Positions 7,015-20,000 of a DNA stretch of 20,000 bases are shown here, piece by piece. Made by a program: the position numbers and the translations under genes. The DNA comes from Botryococcus braunii (lineage: Eukaryota > Chlorophyta > Trebouxiophyceae). The stretch covers positions 579,036 to 599,035 of the forward strand of contig KV908380.1 of NCBI GenBank assembly GCA_002005505.1, read 5' to 3'. Every line of letters begins with the position of its first letter. Position 1 is the first letter of the stretch. The notes beneath the pieces were generated by a model that worked only from the letters and a program-made list of their open reading frames with translations, was not told the DNA's origin and did not search any database.

Positions 7015-10000
7015 ATGAGTGGTACATATACTGTGCCACCCTATGCTAATCCTGAAGAATCATATGAAGTACCAATTATGATTGAGGATGATCCCTCAAC
7101 TGTTTACAATAATGAGAGCTTTGAACAATCTTACTCAAGGGGCTACACCTCTAGTGCAGGTGCAGGTGCCAACAGCTCAACGGAGGACAGTGAAGCTGAG
7201 GGGCGCCACGCAGGGGAGGTAAGTGATGAGTATCTATACGGGGATTATGATCACTCTGAGTCTCTTCCTGCTGATCCTGCTGGTCAACCTCTAGCTGTAG
7301 CTGCTCCTGCTGTAAGCTCTGGCATCTCTCCTCCTAGTGGTATGCCTTCCAACCTTCCTTTAGATCCTAGCAGTGTCAGAAGAGCAGTCAGGATTAATCC
7401 TGTTCCTGTTTCAAGCGCACCTAGGGTTTTGCGCAGACCTTCACAGTCTGCAGTTTCAGGGTCCAGGACACTTACCAGTGGTCCTTTACAAGTACCCGTT
7501 TCGCAATATCCTGCTGTGACAGTCCAGCCAGCTAGCGTTCCAGTCATTACTAGTGGCGCAATAGTTCCAGCAACATCAGTAGCTAGTGCACAGGCAACTG
7601 TTTATTTACCACTGGCTACTGGGGGCATGATCCCCATTTCACTACCTGCCTCAACGCTGAACCAAATTTCTAATCCAACCTTGGTGCAGCCAGCTAGTGT
7701 GCAGGTACCATCCAACTTTGGAGTGTCAACGTCAGCTTCAGCAATTCCAGCTGGAGGCCCTCCTGGTGGTGGCTACCCATACAGCTCAGGCAGTGGACCT
7801 CCTGGAGGTGGGCCACCATACAGTGGGGGTCCCCCTGGAGGAGCAAGCTCGATTTGGCATCCTCCACCAGTCTCAGGCAACTACCCGCAATACCCTGTCT
7901 ATCCGGGCTCTGGTGGGAATGTTCCTGGTGGCTTTGGTGGGGGTGGTCCTGGTGGTCCTGGAGGACCAGGCGGTCCTGGTGGTCCAGGCGGTCCTGGTGG
8001 ACCAGGTGGTGGTGGTTGGGGTGGTCCTCCTCATAGTCAGGGGCCACCATATAGTTCTGGGCAAGGTCAATTTGCAAACGTAGGTATTCCTGGTCTGCCC
8101 AATATAAATCCAACCACTGGCCCTTCGTTCTCTTCCCATCAGAAGTTAACTCCAAAGATAGAGTTAGTCAAGCTGAATGATACCAATTGGTTGACATGGA
8201 CAAAGCAAGTGTATGCTATGTTGTGGGAAATGAATGTCAATTACTGTGTTCATGATGATTATCAGGGAGCTTATGATGATTTCAAGGCTCAAACCATTAT
8301 CACTCAAGCATGTACTGAGCAGTATTCTGTTCAGATTACTGACTTGACAAGTGCTTACCATATGTGGAACAAGCTGCTGCAGGTGTTTAACGCTAGAGCA
8401 GCAGCTAGGCTGATGAGCCTCCACAGGGAGCAAAAGTTATTTGCCATGAAGCCAGGTGAAAAACCATCTGACTACGTGTTAAGGTGCAGAAAAATTGCAA
8501 ACAACCTCAAATCACTAGGAGAGCAATGTTCTGAGGTTTGCCAGTGCTCTATGATTATTGAAGGCCTCACTGAAGAGTATGAGGTAGATAGGCGTTTACA
8601 GCTGTCTGTGTGCAACAACTATCCAAATGTGCACCAACTCCAGCATGTTCTTGAGTTAACATATATGGATCTTCAAGCAAAGAAGCCATATAATCCTTCA
8701 AACACCTCAAACCCCAAACCTTATAGGAATCAAGGTGGGGGTGGTCAGCCTGCAGGCAGGCAAGGTGGTTCAGGTGGGGCTGGTCCAGGTGCTCACCAGG
8801 CAGAAGTGCCTAAAAATACTAACCGTGAAAATTCAGGGACAGGGCAACCTGCATTTCAACAGCAGGGAAGGCCTGTACTAATTTGTCAGTACTGCAGGAA
8901 TCCAGGACACATCAAAGCAACGTGTCCTAAGCTTGCAGCACAGGAGAGGAGGGCACAAACTAATTGTGTGCAAAGGGATACAGTAATCTCCCAACCTTCT
9001 CTTCCTGCTTGGCTTATAGATTCAGGTTCAACTGATCACATTTCTCCTTCAAGTGAAAACATGATAGATTATGTCAAGTTTGATGTGCCACAACGCATGA
9101 TTGTGGCAAATGGCAAGTCTGAGGAAATTGTAGGAGAAGGTTCCATGCAAGTGTTCCTCGAGTCTGGCAGTTCTTTGTTCTTGCATAATGTCAAGCATGT
9201 TCCCTCTAGCAAGAAGTATCTTCTATCAGTGGGCAAGGCATATTTAGATGGTATTAATGTCAATATCATGGGGATAGAGTGTTATCTCACAGATTCTAAT
9301 GGGTACCATTTGGGAAATGCTGAGCATGCTTTCCCCTATCAGTGGCTGGTGGACTTAGCTCTACCAGACAAGCATGTTTCTTTTCATCCAGAAACTAAGT
9401 TTGTGGAGGCATGCAATGTTCAGGTGCTTCACAGGGATGCAGACCTGTGGCATCAGAGGCTGGGGCACTTGTCTCCAGCCTACATGGTAAGAATGATGAA
9501 GGGAAAAATGGTCAAGGGAATGAAACTCCCCTCTTCTGATTTCTCAAGTTCTATTGGTACGAGAGGTGTCTGCAGTGCCTGCTTGCATGGGAAACAAACT
9601 GTGCAACCTTTTAAACCAACAGGCACTGCTTGCACTAGTAAATTAGAAGTTGTGCATATGGACCTTATGGGTCCAGTCTCACCTGAAACTTATGATGATG
9701 AGAAGTATGCACTTAATGTCTTAGATGAATTTTCTGAAATGTCAGCAACCATTCTACTCAAGTCAAAGGCAGATGCATCAAGAGAGGCAGTTAATTTATT
9801 GACTGAGTGGCAGACCCAGCATGAGTGCAAGGTTAAGTTTATCAGGACCGACAATGGTACTGAGTTTTCTGGTTTAGAAAAGTTCTGCAGGAAAAATGGT
9901 GCAGTCCACCAAAAGACTGCACCATATGCACATCAACAAAATGGGAAAATTGAGAGGCTGAACAGGACTCTGCAGGAGAAAGCCAGAGCCATGCTGACTG

Positions 10001-10833
10001 CCTCGAGCCTACCTCCAGAATATTGGGGTGACTCTCTCTTAACTGCAAACTATGTTAGAAATTTGTCTGCAGTTTCAGATCATGATAAGACCCCATTTGA
10101 GATGTGGTTTGGCACTGTTCCTGATGTCAGTCACTTACGTGTTTTTGGGAGCAAGTGTCATGTCATGATTGAAAAGTCCAAAAGGGATGGTAAATTTAGC
10201 CCTGTCAGTAAGGAGGGTATTTTCTTGGGCTATGATGGACACAGCAAGAATTATCGTGTCCTCATGGATTCCAAAGTCACAGTGTGTGCAAGACAATTTG
10301 TCAAGTTTGAGGAGGCCTTGTCTGATGATGATGAAATGCCTGATCTCCTTGATGTGGTGAATGATGAAGAGGATTTTCCTGAAGATTCTGAAACTGCAAT
10401 CATTGGGGAAGATGTGCATGAAACTTCTGAAGACTTGTCTCCTGTTTCTTTAGACCCTCTAGGCACTGATCCAAGTGTCATAAGGTTTGATCAGCTAAAC
10501 CTTGAAAGGGCTAAGTTTATAAGTCAAGAAAACACTAACGTTGGGGAAAATCAGGACATTGCAGGCCCTGAATCCCATGGCTCGGACCCGCGTCCCGTTC
10601 AGGATGTTCCACAAGTGGTCCTCCAACAAGGTATAGTTAATGAGGCTCCTGATGTCCAACTTGAGCCTGTTGAGTTTGATTTTCTAGGTGCTGGGGTCTC
10701 ACACTCACCTGCTGGTCTCTTTGGGGGTAGATATCCTGACAGAGTTAGGAACACAGTACTCCAAAATGAAACAAATTCAGTTGAAATTTTCAGTGGTTAT
10801 GTGCAAGTGCAAAATGGCACACTGATAATTTAG
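7015..10833 (+). CDS. Copia Gag-protease-integrase polyprotein, RT-less (unit 2)
   Basis: This is a second intact copy of the 1272-residue polyprotein, with the same domain order, the same absence of RT and the same final TAG. Two residues differ from unit 1: Leu becomes Met just before IVANG in the protease region (C3855/A9097), and Tyr becomes Cys at EA(Y/C)NVQ ahead of the pre-integrase zinc region (A4171/G9413). One silent change is at 8643. The zinc knuckle, protease DSG and integrase D, D, E are unchanged. Two full-length open frames this similar mean little time has passed since duplication. They do not by themselves show continuing selection. Confidence 0.93.
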   Translation: MSGTYTVPPYANPEESYEVPIMIEDDPSTVYNNESFEQSYSRGYTSSAGAGANSSTEDSEAEGRHAGEVSDEYLYGDYDHSESLPADPAGQPLAVAAPAVSSGISPPSGMPSNLPLDPSSVRRAVRINPVPVSSAPRVLRRPSQSAVSGSRTLTSGPLQVPVSQYPAVTVQPASVPVITSGAIVPATSVASAQATVYLPLATGGMIPISLPASTLNQISNPTLVQPASVQVPSNFGVSTSASAIPAGGPPGGGYPYSSGSGPPGGGPPYSGGPPGGASSIWHPPPVSGNYPQYPVYPGSGGNVPGGFGGGGPGGPGGPGGPGGPGGPGGPGGGGWGGPPHSQGPPYSSGQGQFANVGIPGLPNINPTTGPSFSSHQKLTPKIELVKLNDTNWLTWTKQVYAMLWEMNVNYCVHDDYQGAYDDFKAQTIITQACTEQYSVQITDLTSAYHMWNKLLQVFNARAAARLMSLHREQKLFAMKPGEKPSDYVLRCRKIANNLKSLGEQCSEVCQCSMIIEGLTEEYEVDRRLQLSVCNNYPNVHQLQHVLELTYMDLQAKKPYNPSNTSNPKPYRNQGGGGQPAGRQGGSGGAGPGAHQAEVPKNTNRENSGTGQPAFQQQGRPVLICQYCRNPGHIKATCPKLAAQERRAQTNCVQRDTVISQPSLPAWLIDSGSTDHISPSSENMIDYVKFDVPQRMIVANGKSEEIVGEGSMQVFLESGSSLFLHNVKHVPSSKKYLLSVGKAYLDGINVNIMGIECYLTDSNGYHLGNAEHAFPYQWLVDLALPDKHVSFHPETKFVEACNVQVLHRDADLWHQRLGHLSPAYMVRMMKGKMVKGMKLPSSDFSSSIGTRGVCSACLHGKQTVQPFKPTGTACTSKLEVVHMDLMGPVSPETYDDEKYALNVLDEFSEMSATILLKSKADASREAVNLLTEWQTQHECKVKFIRTDNGTEFSGLEKFCRKNGAVHQKTAPYAHQQNGKIERLNRTLQEKARAMLTASSLPPEYWGDSLLTANYVRNLSAVSDHDKTPFEMWFGTVPDVSHLRVFGSKCHVMIEKSKRDGKFSPVSKEGIFLGYDGHSKNYRVLMDSKVTVCARQFVKFEEALSDDDEMPDLLDVVNDEEDFPEDSETAIIGEDVHETSEDLSPVSLDPLGTDPSVIRFDQLNLERAKFISQENTNVGENQDIAGPESHGSDPRPVQDVPQVVLQQGIVNEAPDVQLEPVEFDFLGAGVSHSPAGLFGGRYPDRVRNTVLQNETNSVEIFSGYVQVQNGTLII

Positions 10834-10935
10834 CCAAAGTATGTGGCTACCAGTGAGAATATTGCTGATTTCTTCATCAAGGTACTTTCAAAGGTCACTT
10901 TTGCCAAGCTTAGAGCAATGGCAGGTCTTAAATAA
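10834..10935 (+). pseudogene. RNase H C-terminal stub, unit 2
   Basis: Same in-frame remnant after TAG as in unit 1, ending at TAA 10933-10935. The identical deletion and stop in both units show that the defect existed before the array formed. Confidence 0.85.
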
Positions 10936-10987
10936 ATTTGTGACCTATTTTCAAATAATATTTTTAGAGATGTTTCTCCCTACACAT

Positions 10988-10996
10988 GAGGGGAGG
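10988..10996 (+). promoter_or_regulatory. Polypurine tract, unit 2
   Basis: GAGGGGAGG directly before LTR3, identical to the tract of unit 1. Confidence 0.9.
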
Positions 10997-11902
10997 TGTT
11001 AGAAAAATGGACACTAACATGTATACCTTAGGTATTTCTTCAACATGTTGGGTCATTTCATCTTAGCATGTTTGTGAGCCACATCAATTCATTTCAAGGG
11101 TTTATAATATTAAGAATGCTCATAAACATTAAGGTACAATCTTAGTTCACTTGGGTGTGTTTGTACTGTATGGTACTTTTAAGGTAAATTGACACTCATA
11201 GTGATTTATAGTGGCCCTGGTACAATTTCGGGCTGTTTTCTGGTTGTTTTCTAGTAAGGTATACTATACCGGATCTCATCGATCGTGAGACTTTAAGTCC
11301 TGCGGTCCTTGGTGTTTGATTCGAGGTTTATCTCGGTGGTGAGTTAAAGTTTCGAGTCATTTAGATTCGAGATTAGCATCGACCGAGATTCGCACTATTC
11401 ATCGACGACCATGTCGAGTCATGAGGTACATTGAAATTCCAGTGCATAGTACTGAGGCATGCAAACTTGATCGTGCCCGTACTCTTTTAAGATCTGGAGT
11501 TGCAAACCTGTCAGGAGGCTACTAAATGAATAGTCTTCTTAGTTAGTATAAATAGGTAGTGTCCAAAGGGATCAGTCAGTCTTGAGTATCCCTTATCAAG
11601 CTCCTGTCCCGTTTGCTTGGTCGTGTTTCGTCCACTTATACAAGCTTCACTTGGGCACAGTTCACTTACTCAGAAGAGTGTGAGTCACAGGTAATTGCAA
11701 CATCATTAGATTAGTTGTTATTGTAATAGTCTTGAGTGCCCTTATCAAGCTCCTGTCCCGTTTGCTTGGTCGTGTTTCGTCCACTTCTACAAGCTTTCAC
11801 TTGGGCACAGTTCACTTACTCAGAAGAGTGTGAGTTACAGGGATTTTTTTTATACCAATTCCAATTCTACAAATTCTGTTTTGATGATGCCATTATGCTA
11901 AA
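10997..11902 (+). repeat. Copia LTR 3 (3' LTR)
   Basis: Full-length LTR ending GCTAAA at 11902 and followed by host sequence. One substitution was found relative to the other LTRs (C11522, in GGCTACTAAATG). TATA is at 11547-11554. This LTR could drive transcription outward into the flanking region toward the kinase gene, whose first recognised exon is about 2.1 kb away on the same strand. Confidence 0.93.
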
Positions 11903-11907
11903 CATTG
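11903..11907. repeat. Right target-site duplication (CATTG)
   Basis: Matches 508-512. It marks the junction of the array with host DNA. Confidence 0.85.
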
Positions 11908-12423
<516 letters not shown>

Positions 12424-13346
12424 TAAGCGGGTACAGAAGAAGAGGTGTAGCCTGAAACACTAGAACTAAGACCGGCCCCTTGCTCCTGCTGGTCTTCGTT
12501 CTGCATACATTTCAATCTTGTGGAGCCTGCAACATTGACATCGGCATGGACTCCTCTCCACGCCACAATCCAAGTTGGTTACCGAGTCTGCCAAGCCTGC
12601 ATTCTTCCCATCTTAAGGATGTCTCCGACAAATCGGCCATAACGAGCTGGAAAAATACAGCTTAGAGCCATTCGTGCCTTGTCGCGGCTATTCCCTCGTA
12701 GCCTGTAGGAGTTCGTTGGCCGCTTGGGACCGCCATGCATGCTACCCAGCAAAGCAGGCCCACTTCTTCTGACGTCTTGTCGCGTCAACGGCCACCTGTG
12801 AGCTCTCTGTCATTTTATCAATGAAACACTCGGAAGGGGGAGGCGTGTCCATGTTAGGATGCACGGGCCTTGTTGAAGCTGCTCTCCTGAAGCAAGCCAT
12901 TATTGCACTGGTACTTGTAGAGAAATGATGTATTTCCGGGATGGGTCGTTATGACAGTTGCTGCTTCGGGGGTCCCCAGCTATAGCTAGCTAGCTGCCTG
13001 GAAGGTGTAATGGTCTGGCAGCATGACACTTAGGGGTTCGGGGCTGACTCTGGGAGTCTATTTTTATCCATTTTTAGAATATAGAGTACAGCCTATTGTA
13101 ACCGCACACCATGAATCCCGCATGCGAGTACTCCGCATCCAGGGGGCCAGAGACAGAAGGTGATAGTGAAAAAATTGTATCCATGTTTGTAAACTGAAAA
13201 ATATACAGCTGACCAGCTCATGAGTGACACATGAGATGCACTACTGCGGTACTGTAGAGTCTATGTGCTAAACTATCTGCATTGCGCTGTAGTCTGATTG
13301 CTGCGAAGGTTTGGCTGTTCACAAGGATTGAATGCGGCGATCCCCA
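12424..13346. other. Unassigned intergenic sequence
   Basis: About 920 bases with no supportable gene. Short ORFs on both strands show no motif. There is a small TAGC repeat near 12982-12995. A stretch near 13003-13042 resembles tRNA A-box and B-box sequences but does not fold as a tRNA. Confidence 0.5.
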
Positions 13347-13797
13347 AGGAAAGGAAAGGAAGATTACATCCAAAGACCAGCCACTAGGGCTGAAGAGGAC
13401 GGCAGTACAATGAATTACCCATATCTAGCCAACTGAGGTCGCACAGCACCTGGGAGAGTGAGGTAGCTCTCCAGTGCTCTAGTCACAAATTTGGCAACCC
13501 CTTCAAGGTCTTCTTGCCACATAAACGTCTGTACAGATCGACTCCTTTGTTGAAAAAGATGCATAAATTGTTGCCGTACATGTTGTACAGCCGGACAAGT
13601 GAACAACAGATGATGTTCATCACCAACGAGCTCTAAGGAGCACCTCGTGCAAATCCTCTGGTCTCGAGGGATGCCTTGTTGTCTACCTTTATCAATAGGA
13701 AGGTCATGACACCCTAATCTAAATCGCATAAAGGTCCGCAATGTACCATTAGGGTACCGCAACCAAACGCAGGTGACCTTAAGGTACCAATGAGGGG
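13347..13797 (-). pseudogene. LINE-type retrotransposon remnant: C-terminal zinc region and 3' tail
   Basis: On the minus strand an open frame from about 13797 to the stop at 13415 encodes about 127 residues. It contains MRFRLGCHDLPID, then RICTRC, DEHHLLFTCP and HVRQQFMHLF. This C-x2-C, then H and C pattern in that setting is typical of the zinc-binding region (zf-RVT-like) after the reverse transcriptase of non-LTR elements. Downstream on the same strand come a stem-loop (13378-13392), GATGTAAT (13363-13370) and a TTTCC-rich tail ending near 13347, like the tail at 243-287. The element is 5'-truncated; no RT core is present. It lies antisense to the kinase gene, just upstream of it. Confidence 0.75.
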
Positions 13798-14054
13798 GTC
13801 ACTTCGGAGGCTGCGGCCTGCGGCAGCAGTATCGTCTGGTTGTGTAGTATTCTGAGATTCATTATAGTTTCCTGTATATGCAGAGTACGACGCTGGGCTC
13901 AGCTGGGGGGCGGGCCTAAGAACTGCTGATGGGGCTCATGTGGTTGAGCATCACTCTCCCTGACATGGACTTCAAGCCGAATCTGAATCCTACGTAAGTT
14001 CTGGGGTTTTTCCAAACATCTGGGTCAGATAGTGTCAGCTGCGCTTTTCCTTTC
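13798..14054. other. Upstream region of the kinase gene
   Basis: Possible promoter or 5' exon region. A perfect donor-like GTAAGT occurs at 13994-13999 after an open stretch with ATGs near 13928, 13937 and 13961, so an upstream exon is possible. A TAA at 13995-13997 closes the exon 1 frame upstream. No convincing TATA box or CpG-type landmark was identified. Confidence 0.4.
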
Positions 14055-19172
<5,118 letters not shown>

Positions 19173-20000
19173 CCGGAAGCAAGGGCCTTTCTGGGAGCTT
19201 CCTCGCCCCTGGCGTGCTTCTTGGGCATTCCGAGCATCTTGGTCCGTTGTGTGCTCTGATATTGGTGGGGGAGTGATGGATAGATACAGGAGGGCAAGAA
19301 AGAGCGGGGAGAGGGTGGAAGAGGCCGGGGGGTTGTGGAGAGGGGGAGAGAGGGGGTGAGTGGGAGGCTGTGTGTGTGTGGGGGGGGGGGGGGCTGTGCG
19401 TGTGTGATTGTGTGTGAGTGTGTGGGTGGCTTTGTCTGTCTGTCCGGTTGTATATGCTGGAGAGAGAAAGGGCGGGAAGGGAGGGGGGACTTCGCTGTTT
19501 TCGAGTGTCTGTTGGTCAGATTCTTGTATATTTGAAGTCGTGCAGAGTGGAACTCTACAGAGGTTCTAGTGCTCTTGCCCCAATGACTTGTGGCCATACT
19601 TTATTGCAGTGCGCTTGGAAAGGCAAGGCGGAAAGGGTATGCAAGCCTGGAGATGTGTAGTATACCCTTATGGTAGTCTCATGATGTTAAATGTCTAATT
19701 TGATTCATCAGTGATTCTTCCAGGGTTTGAGCACGACAGTCCAAATCTGAGGGGATTCTTCCTTATCCCTTCTTTACAGGCTTCACGGCTTACGGAGATC
19801 AGGCTCTTCTGAAGTTGTCTGAGCATTCGGGCACATTTAATGGAACAGACCACGTAACAAGTTTTCCTTTAACAAGCCTGAGTATTGTAATTCTTTTTGT
19901 GACAACTTTAACTTGACAACAGCACGGATATAGCAGCATCTGATCTTCATTGTTCCGCTCCTGTAGACTAGATTAGCTTCTTTCTTGCGGATCACATTGA
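19173..20000. other. Downstream region of the kinase gene
   Basis: Probably 3' UTR and intergenic sequence. It has purine-rich low complexity, then a short GT stretch with a G run (about 19369-19393), then ordinary sequence from 19420. No AATAAA signal is evident near the stop. A pyrimidine-rich acceptor-like CTTTACAG at 19773-19780 precedes an open stretch to about 19915 that I cannot assign. Confidence 0.45.

Larger units (their letters stand above)
513..11902 (+). mobile_element. Tandem non-autonomous Ty1/copia array (LTR-INT-LTR-INT-LTR)
   Basis: Three near-identical 906-bp LTRs alternate with two near-identical 4336-bp internal regions. Every landmark of the second unit lies exactly 5242 bp after its counterpart. 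The whole 11390-bp block has one 5-bp duplication at its outer edges, and no host sequence lies between the units. Each internal region reads PBS, leader, gag-protease-integrase ORF, RNase H stub, polypurine tract. Integrase lies directly after protease, as in copia elements. RT is absent in both units. Differences I found between units are A3401/G8643 (silent), C3855/A9097 (Leu/Met) and A4171/G9413 (Tyr/Cys). LTR3 has C at 11522 where LTR1 and LTR2 have A (1038, 6280). This indicates a very recent array, formed by LTR-LTR recombination or by insertion of a tandem cDNA. Confidence 0.95.

Noticed and set aside
13003..13042. tRNA-like A-box (GGTGTAATGG) and B-box-like (GGGTTCGGGGC) sequences
   Set aside because: Spacing is too short and no cloverleaf stems form. 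At most an eroded tRNA-derived SINE, not supportable.

Overview
The window looks like nuclear DNA of a plant-lineage eukaryote, probably a streptophyte or other green alga; a charophyte such as Chara would fit. The evidence is a Ty1/copia retrotransposon, non-LTR (LINE-type) remnants, very long dinucleotide arrays, and a host gene of seven GT-AG exons whose product matches a plant-type PfkB carbohydrate kinase. No bacterial operons, rRNA genes or CRISPR arrays are visible. The species is an inference, not a reading.

Positions 1-512 are non-coding and include a LINE-like 3' tail (243-287). Positions 513-11902 hold one composite copia insertion, LTR-internal-LTR-internal-LTR, with a period of exactly 5242 bp. 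It is flanked by a single 5-bp target-site duplication (CATTG at 508-512 and 11903-11907). Each LTR is 906 bp. Each internal unit has a primer-binding site, a roughly 350-base leader, an intact 1272-codon ORF (Gly/Pro-rich leader region, Gag, zinc knuckle, protease, integrase), a stub of RNase H, and a polypurine tract. Reverse transcriptase and nearly all of RNase H are missing, so both copies should depend on RT/RNase H supplied elsewhere. The two units differ at only three positions that I found, and the LTRs at one, so the array is very young.

Positions 11908-14054 hold a CT/GT/G microsatellite, unassigned sequence, and the antisense C-terminal end of a LINE polyprotein (13347-13797). Positions 14055-19172 are the host gene on the + strand. 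Its seven exons join in frame to about 447 residues, with the PfkB glycine motif near residue 129 and the DTxGxGD catalytic motif at 361-367. Introns 3 and 4 carry long microsatellites of the same type in opposite orientation (C-tract/CT/GT, then AC/GA/G-tract). They bracket a 49-nt exon whose skipping would shift the frame. The last intron holds several G12-G14 runs. Positions 19173-20000 are downstream sequence with no assignable gene.

The most notable points are the RT-less but ORF-intact tandem copia array, the possible intron made by a duplication inside its LTR, and the inverted microsatellite pair around the 49-nt kinase exon.
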